Counted from the stretch's first letter, positions 35,672-44,371 are shown. The stretch: DNA of 64,000 nt from Flavobacterium sp. LC2016-13 (GCF_009707955.1 NZ_WMDQ01000012.1:1-64000); one strand, 5' to 3'. Translations and numbers: made by a program. The notes: generated from the sequence alone by a model not told the origin.

Positions 35672-35741
35672 TTTCCGCCACGAATTCACGAATTATTTTT
35701 AATTAATTCATAAATAAAAATTCGTGAATTCGTGGCGGAAA
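35672..35741. repeat. 23-bp perfect inverted repeat (dispersed family)
   Basis: Arms 35672-35694 and 35719-35741 pair perfectly around a 24-base loop, with the core CCGCCACGAATTCACGAATT. A truncated relative, CACGAATTTTCACGAATTT, lies at about 39221-39239 after another gene. It could act as a transcript end, but without a T tract it looks more like a REP-type element. Confidence 0.75.
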
Positions 35742-35774
35742 CTTTTACAATAAATAATCTAATAACTAAATAAT

Positions 35775-36164
35775 ATGTTTACAATCGATCAAATAAAAGA
35801 CGCACATTCTAAAGTAAAAAGCGGTGCTGATTTTCCAAATTATATTCAGGACTTAATTATTTTGGGCGTAAAAGGCTATGACACTTTTGTAAATGACGGA
35901 CATGTTGAATATTACGGTGTCAATAATTATAATGTTACTGCTGACGAAAAATATGCTGAAATTAAAGTGGCGGATACTGCTAATAAAGAGCGTTTTATTG
36001 AATTTCTTGTAATGCATCAGGACGGACAAACGGATTATTTAACTTTTTGTAATCATGCCGCACAATGTGGTATAGCAAAATGGAGAGTTGATATTATAGA
36101 AATGACCTGTACTTATTTTGATAAAGCAGAAAATGAAATACTGATCGAGAAAATTCCTGACTAA
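35775..36164 (+). CDS. DUF1398 family protein (YbcV-like)
   Basis: The 129-residue cytoplasmic protein matches the DUF1398 pattern: FTIDQIKDAHSKVKSGADFP at the N-terminus, GVKGYDTFVNDGHVEYYGVN in the middle and CGIAKWRVDIIEMTCTYFD near the end. The family is found in enterobacterial prophages and many free-living bacteria, and has no known function. It stands in a run of same-strand genes and may share a transcript with the ThuA-like gene 16 bases downstream. Confidence 0.75.
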   Translation: MFTIDQIKDAHSKVKSGADFPNYIQDLIILGVKGYDTFVNDGHVEYYGVNNYNVTADEKYAEIKVADTANKERFIEFLVMHQDGQTDYLTFCNHAAQCGIAKWRVDIIEMTCTYFDKAENEILIEKIPD

Positions 36165-36179
36165 TCAACAATAAATTCA

Positions 36180-37034
36180 ATGTCAATTTTAGATACAAAA
36201 AGTGATTCTATAATTAAAAAAAGTATTTTACTGCTACTTTTTCTAGTTTGTTTTTCTGGATATTCTCAGCATCAAAAAGGCAAAACTAAGTTTAAAGTGA
36301 TTGCTTTTTATACGGCAAAAAACGATCAGGCGCATATTAGTTTTGTACACGAAGCCAATAAGTGGTTTCCGAAAACAGCAAAAGAAAATCATTTCGAATA
36401 TGATTCTACAAGCAATTGGGATAATCTAAACGCCAAGTTTCTGGCCAAATATCAGGTAGTTTTATTTTTAGACACACGACCGGAATCACCAAGTCAGCGC
36501 GAAGCTTTTCAAAAATACATGGAAAACGGAGGCGGTTTCATCGGATTCCATTTTTCGGCTTTTGCTTTAAATGATTCTGATTATCCGCAAAATTGGGATT
36601 GGTATCATAACACGTTCTTAGGTTCGGGCGAATATTCGAGTAATACATGGCGGCCAACATCGGCAGTTTTACGTGTTGAAAACCAACATCCGATAACTAA
36701 AAATCTGCCAAAAACATTTACTTCTGCACCAAACGAATGGTATAAATGGAATAATGATTTGAGGAAAAACCCGGACATAAAAATACTTTTAGCTATTGAT
36801 GAAACCAGTTTTCCTTTAGGAACCGGACCAAAACAGCACGAAATCTGGCATGAAGGTTATTATCCTGTTGTTTGGACAAATAAAAACTACAAAATGCTTT
36901 ATGTAAATATGGGGCATAATGATATCGATTATGAAAAAGGAACGAATAAAACTCTTTCATATACTTTTGAAAATAAAACTGAAAGCAAATTGATTCTTAA
37001 TGCGTTGCTTTGGTTAGGAAATTCTAAAAAATAA
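36180..37034 (+). CDS. ThuA-like domain protein, exported
   Basis: After an N-terminal hydrophobic segment (ILLLLFLVCFSGYSQ) that acts as a signal peptide, the protein has the class I glutamine-amidotransferase-like ThuA fold. Features are KVIAFYTAKNDQAHISFVHE, VVLFLDTRPESPSQREAFQK, GGGFIGFHFSAFAL and YVNMGHNDIDYE. ThuA proteins are linked to sugar metabolism, but the reaction is not settled. The next gene starts two bases after its stop. Confidence 0.85.
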   Translation: MSILDTKSDSIIKKSILLLLFLVCFSGYSQHQKGKTKFKVIAFYTAKNDQAHISFVHEANKWFPKTAKENHFEYDSTSNWDNLNAKFLAKYQVVLFLDTRPESPSQREAFQKYMENGGGFIGFHFSAFALNDSDYPQNWDWYHNTFLGSGEYSSNTWRPTSAVLRVENQHPITKNLPKTFTSAPNEWYKWNNDLRKNPDIKILLAIDETSFPLGTGPKQHEIWHEGYYPVVWTNKNYKMLYVNMGHNDIDYEKGTNKTLSYTFENKTESKLILNALLWLGNSKK

Positions 37035-37035
37035 A

Positions 37036-37908
37036 ATGAGCAAAGACATGTCAAATAAACTTTCACCCATTATAAATCCTGAAGAATTATTAAAACTACA
37101 GGATTCATCTGAAATTATTTTAATTGATGCCAGAGCCGGAGTTAATGCCGAAGAAAATTACAAAAACGAACATCTGAAAGGTGCGCGTTATGTCGATTTA
37201 AACCGGGATTTAGCAACTGTTGAAACTGATCCCGCAAATGGAGGAAGACATCCGTTGCCTTCTTTTGAAAAATTCTCAGAAGTACTTTCTAAAGTTGGAA
37301 TTTTACCTAAAAGTCATGTCATTATTTATGATGATAAAAACGGATCAAATGCTGCAGCGCGGTTTTGGTGGATGTTGAAAGCTGCTGGACATGAAAAAGT
37401 TCAGGTTTTAAACGGAGGTTTACAAGAAGTTATTAAAATTGGTTTTCCTGTAAGCTCTGAAGTTGAAAAATTTGATGTTGTAGAAAAATATCCAATTTCA
37501 GGATGGAAATTAGCCACAGCAAATATTGACGAAGTAGAAAACGCCAGAAATAGCAATCAAAATATTGTTATTGATGTACGCGATAAAAACCGCTTTGATG
37601 GTTTAACAGAACCTCTGGATTTAATTGCAGGGCACATTCCCGGAGCAATAAATGTTCCTTTTAGTGAAAACTTAAATGAAGATGGATTTTATAAATCTGC
37701 TGAAGCATTAAAAGAAAAATACACAGCCATTTTAGGCAATAAAAATGCCGAAGATATAATTGTACATTGCGGTTCAGGAGTTACGGCTTGTCATACTTTA
37801 TTAGCGATGGATTATGCCGGAATAGAAATTCCTAAACTTTATGTAGGTTCCTGGAGCGAATGGTCAAGAAACGATCGTGAAATGGCAACAAAAAAACAAA
37901 ATGATTAA
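37036..37908 (+). CDS. thiosulfate/3-mercaptopyruvate sulfurtransferase (tandem rhodanese)
   Basis: Two rhodanese domains are present. The inactive first (about 10-135: ILIDARAGVNAEENYKNEHL, NGGRHPLP) is followed by the active second, with IVIDVRDKNRFDG and the cysteine loop HCGSGVTACH. A CGSGVT loop is typical of mercaptopyruvate sulfurtransferases rather than thiosulfate sulfurtransferases (CRxGxT). The 290-residue length is normal. It moves sulfane sulfur in the cytoplasm. It is tightly packed behind the ThuA-like gene. Confidence 0.92.
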   Translation: MSKDMSNKLSPIINPEELLKLQDSSEIILIDARAGVNAEENYKNEHLKGARYVDLNRDLATVETDPANGGRHPLPSFEKFSEVLSKVGILPKSHVIIYDDKNGSNAAARFWWMLKAAGHEKVQVLNGGLQEVIKIGFPVSSEVEKFDVVEKYPISGWKLATANIDEVENARNSNQNIVIDVRDKNRFDGLTEPLDLIAGHIPGAINVPFSENLNEDGFYKSAEALKEKYTAILGNKNAEDIIVHCGSGVTACHTLLAMDYAGIEIPKLYVGSWSEWSRNDREMATKKQND

Positions 37909-37975
37909 AAAAACATAATTATTAATCTATGTTCTTATTATATTATAATACAGTCAACATAAATAAAAATACAAA

Positions 37976-39217
37976 ATGCAGCATTGGGATATACTTTTAT
38001 CAAATCAGGTAAATAAAAAAGCGTTCATTGAAAGTTTGCTTTCCGGAGAAGCAAAAGGAGAATTAGACATTTTTAATAATCAAAAAGGAATTCTGTTTTC
38101 TGATATTGCGATCGAAAAATTCATCGAAAGAGAATATCAATATGACATTGTTGAAGCTTCACCTGAATCGCACCGACAATTACGCACTTTTTCATCCGGA
38201 GAACGGAAAAAAGAATTTTTAAAATACTGCATCAACCAAAAACCGGATTTCATCATTTTCGATAATCCATTTGATCATTTAGATCAGGCTTCGAGAGTAA
38301 TTTTAGCCGAATCCTTAAAAGATTTAATCGAAGTAACTGCTATTATTCAAATTGTAAACCGCGTTACAGATGTGCTTCATTTTGTTCCGAATAAAGCACA
38401 AATTAAAGATAATACATTTGAATTACATCCGATTTCACAAACCGAAAGTCATTTTAAAACCTTAAATACAGCGGCAATTCCAAAAGCAATTGAGCCACAT
38501 TCCTTCCACGACAGTGTACTAATTAAAATGGAAAATATTTCTGTTAGTTACGATGACCGAAAAATTGTCGACAACATTTCATGGACAATTAAACAAGGTG
38601 AATTCTGGCAATTAATTGGTCCCAACGGTTCCGGAAAAAGCACTATTTTATCTTTAATCACCGGCGATAATCCAAAAGGTTTTGGTCAGGATTTATTTTT
38701 GTTCGGAAGAAAAAAAGGAAGCGGCGAAAGCGTTTGGGATATCAAAAAACAAATCGGAATTTTCACGACTTCGATGACCGATTTATTTCAAAAAAGCCAC
38801 ACTTTAGAAGAAATGATTCTTTCCGGATTTTTCGATTCCATCGGACTTTATATTGAGCCAACTACGCATCAAAAACAAATTGTTTCGCAATGGCTTGAAG
38901 TAATCGAAATGACACATTTAAGAAAAAAACGTTTTATAGATCTTTCTATCGGGCAGCAAAGAGTTGCCTTAATTGTTCGTGCTGTTTTAAAACATCCGCC
39001 ATTATTAATTCTTGACGAACCCGTAGAAGGTTTAGACGACGAAAATGTCGATTTGGTAATTCAGCTAATCAATACCATAAAACAAGAAACGAACGTAACT
39101 ATCCTATATGTTTCACACCGAATAGAACAAGGCCTCGCTCCTACTTCTGTTTTTGAACTTTTACCAACCGAAACAGGATCAATCGGTAAAATAAAATACC
39201 ATTCAGAATTAAATTAA
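37976..39217 (+). CDS. tandem ABC ATPase, ModF-like, with degenerate first domain
   Basis: The first half (about 1-150) keeps a signature (FSSGERKKEFL) and Walker B (FIIFDNPFDHLDQ) but has no recognisable Walker A, and the segment before the signature is short. The second half (about 180-400) is complete, with GPNGSGKST, LSIGQQRVALIVRAVL and LLILDEPVEGLDDEN. The architecture resembles ModF/PhrA-type soluble ATPases. No transmembrane partner is nearby, so a regulatory or repair role is as likely as transport. A bidirectional terminator follows. Confidence 0.85.
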   Translation: MQHWDILLSNQVNKKAFIESLLSGEAKGELDIFNNQKGILFSDIAIEKFIEREYQYDIVEASPESHRQLRTFSSGERKKEFLKYCINQKPDFIIFDNPFDHLDQASRVILAESLKDLIEVTAIIQIVNRVTDVLHFVPNKAQIKDNTFELHPISQTESHFKTLNTAAIPKAIEPHSFHDSVLIKMENISVSYDDRKIVDNISWTIKQGEFWQLIGPNGSGKSTILSLITGDNPKGFGQDLFLFGRKKGSGESVWDIKKQIGIFTTSMTDLFQKSHTLEEMILSGFFDSIGLYIEPTTHQKQIVSQWLEVIEMTHLRKKRFIDLSIGQQRVALIVRAVLKHPPLLILDEPVEGLDDENVDLVIQLINTIKQETNVTILYVSHRIEQGLAPTSVFELLPTETGSIGKIKYHSELN

Positions 39218-39245
39218 AACACGAATTTTCACGAATTTGAAAAAC

Positions 39246-39272
39246 AAAAAAGCTCCAATATGGAGCTTTTTT
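39246..39272. terminator. bidirectional intrinsic terminator
   Basis: A 12-bp stem (39246-39257 with 39261-39272, core AGCTCC/GGAGCT) has A runs on the left and T runs on the right. It separates the convergent ATPase and pseudouridine synthase genes. Confidence 0.85.
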
Positions 39273-39323
39273 ATATATCACAGTAAATCTATTCTCTTTA
39301 TTCTATTCTCTTGCTTCTAAAAT

Positions 39324-40364
39324 CTATTCTTCCTCTTCCAGTGTATGCGTTTTTCCGTAATTACGCCATTTCTCGATGCAATCCTGAAAATCCTGCGGTA
39401 ATTCGGTATCAAAACGCATCATTTCTCCAGTTGTTGGATGTACAAAACCAAGTGTTTTAGCATGTAAAGCCTGACGTGGCAATGCTTTAAAACAATTTTC
39501 GATAAACTGTTTGTATTTTGTAAACGTAGTTCCTTTCAAAATCAAATGTCCACCATAACGTTCGTCATTAAACAACGGATGCCCGATGTGTTTCATGTGC
39601 GCACGAATCTGGTGCGTTCTTCCTGTTTCTAATTTACAGGAAATCAATGTTACATAACCAAAACGCTCCAAAACCTTATAATGTGTAATCGCAGGTTTTC
39701 CTATTTCAGGATCTGCAAAAACAGCCATTTGCATGCGGTCTTTTAGATGTCTGGCAAGGTTTCCTTCAATCGTTCCGGCTTCTTCGGCAACATTTCCCCA
39801 AACAAGGGCAATATATTCACGTTCAGAAGTTTTGGCTTCAAATTGTTTTGCCAAATGCGTCATTGCCGCTTCGGTTTTGGCAACAACCAAAAGTCCGGAA
39901 GTATCTTTATCAATTCTGTGAACCAAACCTGGGCGTTCGCTGCTGTTCATTGGCAAATTATCAAAATGATGCGCCAATGCATTTACCAAAGTTCCGGTAT
40001 AGTTTCCGTGACCAGGATGTACAACCATTCCCGGCTCTTTATTGATAAGCAACAAAGCATCATCTTCATAAACAATATTCAACGGAATATCTTCCGGAAG
40101 AATATGGTTTTCAAACGGCGGATGCGTTAACATAACCGTCACGACATCAAACGGTTTTACTTTATAATTTGATTTTACCGGAATATCATTTACAAAAATG
40201 TTTCCTTCAGTAGCTGCGTTCTGAATTTTATTTCGGGTCGCATTCTGAATCAAATTCATTAAATATTTGTCAATACGCAACAGCGCCTGACCTTTAGGGA
40301 CTTCAAATCTGAAATGTTCGAATAATTCGTCTTCCAGATCTAAATTTTCAATATTATTGTTCAT
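39324..40364 (-). CDS. RluA-family 23S rRNA pseudouridine synthase (RluD-like)
   Basis: An N-terminal S4 RNA-binding domain (about 20-80: LLRIDKYLMNLIQNATRNKI) precedes the catalytic domain, with the signature RPGLVHRIDKDTSGLLVVAK holding the catalytic Asp. GRTHQIRAHMKHIGHPLFND and ALHAKTLGFVHP follow. The 346-residue length fits RluD, which modifies helix 69 of 23S rRNA. The start overlaps the PASTA gene by 11 bases, a pairing common in flavobacteria. Confidence 0.92.
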   Translation of the reverse strand: MNNNIENLDLEDELFEHFRFEVPKGQALLRIDKYLMNLIQNATRNKIQNAATEGNIFVNDIPVKSNYKVKPFDVVTVMLTHPPFENHILPEDIPLNIVYEDDALLLINKEPGMVVHPGHGNYTGTLVNALAHHFDNLPMNSSERPGLVHRIDKDTSGLLVVAKTEAAMTHLAKQFEAKTSEREYIALVWGNVAEEAGTIEGNLARHLKDRMQMAVFADPEIGKPAITHYKVLERFGYVTLISCKLETGRTHQIRAHMKHIGHPLFNDERYGGHLILKGTTFTKYKQFIENCFKALPRQALHAKTLGFVHPTTGEMMRFDTELPQDFQDCIEKWRNYGKTHTLEEEE

Positions 40365-40977
40365 CTTTTGGGGTTTCAGTAGCTGGCGCAGCTAAACTGT
40401 CATTTGCTTGACTTTCATCTACATAAGTTGCTTTTCCGTCTCCTAAAACCAAATCAATTTTAGAAGCTTTAAGCACGCGGTCACCTACTTTTAAGTTTCT
40501 GCCTTTATAACGCATTTCAAGTACCATATCTTTTCCTAAATTCGGGATATACGTAATTGTTCCTTCTTCAAGCCCTAAAGCTTTTAATGTAGGAACTGCT
40601 TCGCGATATGTTTTTTCAATTAAATCAGGAATTTTAACCGATGAAAATCCTGATGCGTTAATTTTAATATATATTTTTCTTCCTTCTTTTACTTTTGTTC
40701 CCGGCAACGGATCTTGCTCAACAACACTATATTTAGGAAATCCACTTCGGTAATCAACACTATCCAAAAGCACATAATCCAAGTCTAATTCGTCTAGTTT
40801 AGACTCAACTTGCTCCTCTGTTAATTTAGACAAATTCGGAACCGTAATTTCATGTCCGTGATCAGTTGTAAAAGTCAACCAATGCATAAATAAATACACT
40901 AAAACGACAACAATTCCAATGGCAATTAATATTTGTATAAAAAATACTCGGCTTGTTAAATACTTACGTAAACTCAT
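40354..40977 (-). CDS. PASTA-domain membrane protein
   Basis: Starting at the ATG at 40977 gives MSLRKYLTSRVFFIQILIAI, a clean single membrane span. The longer start at 41022 only adds 15 charged residues. Two PASTA domains follow outside the membrane (about 43-110: VPNLSKLTEEQVESKLDELD; about 112-175: IPDLIEKTYREAVPTLKALG). PASTA domains bind peptidoglycan fragments in kinases and penicillin-binding proteins; here no catalytic domain is attached. A role in the envelope next to ddl is plausible. The tail is Ala/Thr/Glu-rich. Confidence 0.87.
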   Translation of the reverse strand: MSLRKYLTSRVFFIQILIAIGIVVVLVYLFMHWLTFTTDHGHEITVPNLSKLTEEQVESKLDELDLDYVLLDSVDYRSGFPKYSVVEQDPLPGTKVKEGRKIYIKINASGFSSVKIPDLIEKTYREAVPTLKALGLEEGTITYIPNLGKDMVLEMRYKGRNLKVGDRVLKASKIDLVLGDGKATYVDESQANDSLAAPATETPKDEQ

Positions 40978-41073
40978 AAATTTATTTTTAGTTGAGGCAA
41001 AGATAAAGCTATTTCGTTTCAAAAAAAATGATAATTTTGTTTAAAACAAGAAAGCTTTTAATACACGTTATTA

Positions 41074-41157
41074 CAAGGAGCTATTTCCTGCTGTACACTG
41101 TATCTTTTATGGCAAAACCCGCCACAAAAGGATGCCGTTTCCATCAGGGCTAGGACT
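41074..41157. repeat. dispersed flavobacterial repeat, copy 2
   Basis: AAGGAGCTATTTCCTGCTGT (41075-41094) and CATCAGGGCTAGGAC (41142-41156) match the flanks of the copy at 25046-25131. The central hairpin differs in its loop-side stem (TATGGC/GCCACA) but keeps ATCTTTT and AAAAGGAT. The constant flanks with a variable pairing stem suggest selection on structure. Confidence 0.7.
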
Positions 41158-41213
41158 TTAGGTTTCATAGCAACATTTTTTTTTTTTATACTTAGCGGAT
41201 TATGTACGTAATC

Positions 41214-41288
41214 TTGTCAGGCTGAGCGAAGTCGAAGCCCAGCAAAGTGATTCAACATGCGGGACTTCGACTTCGCTCAGTCTGACAA
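41214..41288. repeat. inverted repeat with GAGCGAAGTCGAAG arms
   Basis: The arm at 41214-41240 (TTGTCAGGCTGAGCGAAGTC...) pairs with 41261-41288 with one mismatch and one extra base. This sequence type is widespread between genes in Bacteroidota genomes and behaves like a REP or MITE-like element. The 360-base gap upstream of ddl holds this, the copy-2 repeat and little else. Confidence 0.75.
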
Positions 41289-41382
41289 AAAGAAGAATAA
41301 ATCAGTTGTAAGACTTGAAACAAAGAAAACCTGAAACCTGAAACAAATTAAATAAACGATTAAACAAATAAACATCAAATCA

Positions 41383-42354
41383 ATGAAAAACATAGCCATT
41401 ATCATGGGCGGATATTCAAGCGAATATAAAATCTCACTCATCTCAGGAAACGTTGTGCACCAATATTTAGATAAAACAAAATACAACGGATTTCGTATTC
41501 ATATTTTTAAAGAAAAATGGGTTTATGTAGATGCCAATGATGCTGAATTTCCAATTGATAGAAATGATTTCTCAGTTACTGTAAACGGAGAAAAAATCAA
41601 ATTTGACTGTGTTTTCAATGCCATTCACGGAACTCCGGGCGAAGACGGATTAATGCAGGCTTATTTTGAGTTATTAGGAATTCCGCAATCATCTTGCGAT
41701 TATTACCAATCAGCATTAACTTTCAACAAACGTGATTTATTATCGGTTTTAAAACCATACGGAATCAAAACTGCTATTTCTTATTACCTAAACAAAGGTG
41801 ATGCAATCAATACAGATGAAATCGTAAAAAAAGTAGGTTTGCCATGTTTCGTAAAACCAAATAAAGCCGGTTCTAGTTTCGGAATTTCAAAAGTAAAAAC
41901 TGCTGCAGAATTGCCAATTGCTATTGAAGTAGCATACAAAGAAGACAACGAAATTATCATCGAAAGTTTCCTTGACGGAACTGAGGTTTCTGTTGGAGTT
42001 ATCAATTATAAAGGAGAAATTAAAGTTTTACCAATTACAGAAATTGTTTCTGATAATGATTTCTTCGATTACGAAGCGAAATACGAAGGAAAATCACAAG
42101 AAATAACACCTGCAAGAATCTCAGATGAGTTAACACAAAAAGTAGGAGAAACAGCAAAACGTGCCTACGAAGTTTTAAAAATGAAAGGTTTCTCAAGAAG
42201 CGAATTCATCATCGTAGACAACGAACCATATATGCTTGAAATGAACACAATTCCGGGTTTAACAACCGAAAGTTTGATTCCGCAACAAGCCAAAGCAGCC
42301 GGAATTTCTCTGGAAGATTTGTTCACCAATGCGATTGAGTTAGCGCTTCTTTAA
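41383..42354 (+). CDS. ddl: D-alanine--D-alanine ligase
   Basis: The protein is an ATP-grasp ligase making the D-Ala-D-Ala dipeptide for peptidoglycan. Signatures are IIMGGYSSEYKISLISG at the N-terminus, FNAIHGTPGEDGLMQAYFEL, PCFVKPNKAGSSFGISKV for ATP binding, GFSRSEFIIVDNEPYMLEMN for metal binding and TIPGLTTESLIPQQA. The 323-residue length is normal. The gene is single with its own downstream hairpin terminator. Confidence 0.95.
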   Translation: MKNIAIIMGGYSSEYKISLISGNVVHQYLDKTKYNGFRIHIFKEKWVYVDANDAEFPIDRNDFSVTVNGEKIKFDCVFNAIHGTPGEDGLMQAYFELLGIPQSSCDYYQSALTFNKRDLLSVLKPYGIKTAISYYLNKGDAINTDEIVKKVGLPCFVKPNKAGSSFGISKVKTAAELPIAIEVAYKEDNEIIIESFLDGTEVSVGVINYKGEIKVLPITEIVSDNDFFDYEAKYEGKSQEITPARISDELTQKVGETAKRAYEVLKMKGFSRSEFIIVDNEPYMLEMNTIPGLTTESLIPQQAKAAGISLEDLFTNAIELALL

Positions 42355-42368
42355 GATGCTAAGATACT

Positions 42369-42412
42369 AAGGTGCTAAGGTTCTAAGATCTTAGCACCTT
42401 TTGTTTTTTTTT
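42369..42412 (+). terminator. intrinsic terminator of ddl
   Basis: AAGGTGCTAAG (42369-42379) pairs with CTTAGCACCTT (42390-42400) around a ten-base loop, followed by a long T tract. It is built from the CTAAG-type repeats that fill this gap. Confidence 0.75.
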
Positions 42413-42433
42413 AAACTTTGCTTTCTATACACA

Positions 42434-42472
42434 AATCTTAGTACCTTAGAATCTAAGAACCTTAGCAACTCA
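42434..42472. repeat. CTTAG-type short repeat array
   Basis: Several degenerate copies of CTTAGNACC/TCTAAGAACC lie here. AGAACCTTAGCAACTCA at 42456-42472 recurs exactly at 56661-56677, 14 kb away. A reverse-complement relative lies near 45081-45101. Confidence 0.6.
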
Positions 42473-42477
42473 AAAAA

Positions 42478-43170
42478 ATGAAAGAAATCTTTGAATGGAA
42501 TAGAATATTTTACAACGACCTTCCGGCAAATTTTGCTTTGGAAGTTATATTTCGTTCAACTGTTATGTTCACTATTTTATTGTTGACATTAAAATTAGCG
42601 GGAAAACGAGGCGTAAAACAATTATCAATTTTCGAAACCGTAATTATAATTGCGTTAGGTTCTGCGGCCGGAGATCCAATGTTTTATGAAGATGTTGGAA
42701 TTGTTCCTGCAGCAATAGTTTTTACAGTAATTATTATCTTATATCGTTCTGTAACCTGGCTTACAGGGAAGAGTAAAAAGTTCGAAGAATTTATCGAAGG
42801 TAAAACCGAATGTTTGATCAATGACGGTAAATTTTCTGTAGAAAGCTTTAAAAAAGAAAGTTTGGCGCAAGATGAATTTTTTACTGAATTGCGTATAAAA
42901 TCAATTGAACATTTGGGTCAGGTCAAAAATGCTTTTATAGAAACAACGGGAGAAGTTAGTATCTTTTACTATGAAGATAAAGATGTAAAATACGGATTAC
43001 CAATTTTGCCCGCTGCATTCAATAAAAAAAGTAAAATAATTTCAGCCGATGGAATTTACGCCTGCACATTTTGCGGACATATTGAAGAGCAAAAAACAGG
43101 AACAGCAAAATGCGATGTGTGTAAAAAAGAAGAATGGGTTCCTGCCATTAAAACACTCAGAATTACATAA
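42478..43170 (+). CDS. DUF421 (YetF-like) membrane protein with C-terminal zinc ribbon
   Basis: Three membrane segments lie in the first 95 residues, with KLAGKRGVKQLSIFETVIII typical of DUF421. A cytoplasmic alpha/beta domain follows (KTECLINDGKFSVESFKKES). The C-terminal 40 residues add two Cys-x2-Cys knuckles, CTFCGHIEE and CDVCKKEEW, which form a zinc-ribbon or rubredoxin-like finger. That finger is not part of the basic family. The function of DUF421 proteins is unknown. Confidence 0.82.
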   Translation: MKEIFEWNRIFYNDLPANFALEVIFRSTVMFTILLLTLKLAGKRGVKQLSIFETVIIIALGSAAGDPMFYEDVGIVPAAIVFTVIIILYRSVTWLTGKSKKFEEFIEGKTECLINDGKFSVESFKKESLAQDEFFTELRIKSIEHLGQVKNAFIETTGEVSIFYYEDKDVKYGLPILPAAFNKKSKIISADGIYACTFCGHIEEQKTGTAKCDVCKKEEWVPAIKTLRIT

Positions 43171-43204
43171 ATTTAGTAAATCCAAATATTAAACAGAAGA
43201 ATTT

Positions 43205-43861
43205 ATGCTATTTCTAGTTGGAACTCGAGATTCAAATGTAAAAAATGGAACTCTTTTAAATGAAAAATGCCCAAAATGTAATACAGAAAATGAATTGTAT
43301 TTTAGCATTTATAAAAAATATACTCATATCACTTTAATACCATTATTTCCAGTTGGAAAATCAGTATTTATTAAATGCTATAATTGTGAGGAAAATTTTG
43401 ACTATGAAGATCTTTCTGAAAGTTCCCAGCAAAAACTCAGAAATGAAAAATTAGATAGCTCAATTTGGATGTTTTCGGGTTCTGCTATTTTAGCTTTATT
43501 CCTTATTTTTACAATCAATAATTATTTTGATACAAAAAACGAAACCAGTCTTTTGGTAAAAAATCCAGTTAGAGGAGATGTTTATAATTTAAAACTATCA
43601 AACGGCTATTATTCAAACATGAGAATTGACAAAGTAACTAAAGACAGTATTTATACAACTCATAATGATTTCGATGCTTATATGCCTTATGAAACTGATG
43701 ATTTGGATAAACCTGAAAATTATTCTAATCGAAAAGTCTCTTATTCTAAAACAGCGCTGATACAACTTTATGAAGACGATGAAATTACAAAAATAAGACG
43801 AAGCAAATATCTCACAGAATCACAAGAATTAGATTATTATCAAATTCCATTATCAAAATAA
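43205..43861 (+). CDS. zinc-ribbon membrane protein of unknown function
   Basis: Two Cys-x2-Cys pairs (CPKCNTENEL and CYNCEENFDY, about residues 20 and 60) form an N-terminal zinc ribbon, followed by one membrane span (about 91-110, MFSGSAILALFLIFTI) and a soluble C-terminal domain of about 105 residues. I recognise no enzyme motif. It lies 34 bases behind the DUF421 gene, which also carries a zinc ribbon, so they may act together at the membrane. Confidence 0.65.
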   Translation: MLFLVGTRDSNVKNGTLLNEKCPKCNTENELYFSIYKKYTHITLIPLFPVGKSVFIKCYNCEENFDYEDLSESSQQKLRNEKLDSSIWMFSGSAILALFLIFTINNYFDTKNETSLLVKNPVRGDVYNLKLSNGYYSNMRIDKVTKDSIYTTHNDFDAYMPYETDDLDKPENYSNRKVSYSKTALIQLYEDDEITKIRRSKYLTESQELDYYQIPLSK

Positions 43862-43909
43862 AAGCCTTTGCTCCCGAAGCTTCGGGATTGAACCATAAAA
43901 AGAAAAAAA

Positions 43910-44371
43910 ATGCGAAAAGCCATATTTCCTGGATCGTTTGATCCTATTACGTTAGGTCACGAAGATATTATCAAAAGAGGAATTTCTCTTTTTGATGAAA
44001 TTGTAATTGCTATTGGTGTCAATGCCGAAAAAAAAAATATGTTTTCACTCGAAGAAAGAAAACGTTTTATTGAGGAAACCTTCAAAGACGAACCAAAAAT
44101 TTCGGTTATTACTTATGAAGGATTGACAATCGATTTGGCAAAAAACTTAAAAGCGAATTTCATTTTAAGAGGTTTGCGAAACCCTGCCGATTTCGAATTC
44201 GAAAAAGCTATTGCGCACACAAATCGTCGCCTTTCTAAAATCGAAACGGTATTTTTATTAACTGCTGCAAAAACTTCTTATATCAGTTCTAGTATCGTTC
44301 GTGATGTATTACGAAATGGCGGTGAATATGAAATGTTGGTGCCGGATGCGGTTAGGGCAGAGAAAAAATAA
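43910..44371 (+). CDS. coaD: pantetheine-phosphate adenylyltransferase
   Basis: The 153-residue enzyme makes dephospho-CoA from 4'-phosphopantetheine and ATP. The nucleotidyltransferase motif is AIFPGSFDPITLGHEDII. RGLRNPADFEFEKAIAHTNR binds substrate and YISSSIVRDVLRNGG is the C-terminal signature. The length is normal. A short palindrome (TCCCGAAGCTTCGGGA, 43872-43887) lies just upstream. Confidence 0.96.
   Translation: MRKAIFPGSFDPITLGHEDIIKRGISLFDEIVIAIGVNAEKKNMFSLEERKRFIEETFKDEPKISVITYEGLTIDLAKNLKANFILRGLRNPADFEFEKAIAHTNRRLSKIETVFLLTAAKTSYISSSIVRDVLRNGGEYEMLVPDAVRAEKK

Noticed and set aside
35672..35741. CRISPR-like repeats among the intergenic inverted repeats
   Set aside because: The repeats are isolated hairpins, not arrays with regular spacers, and no cas genes are present.
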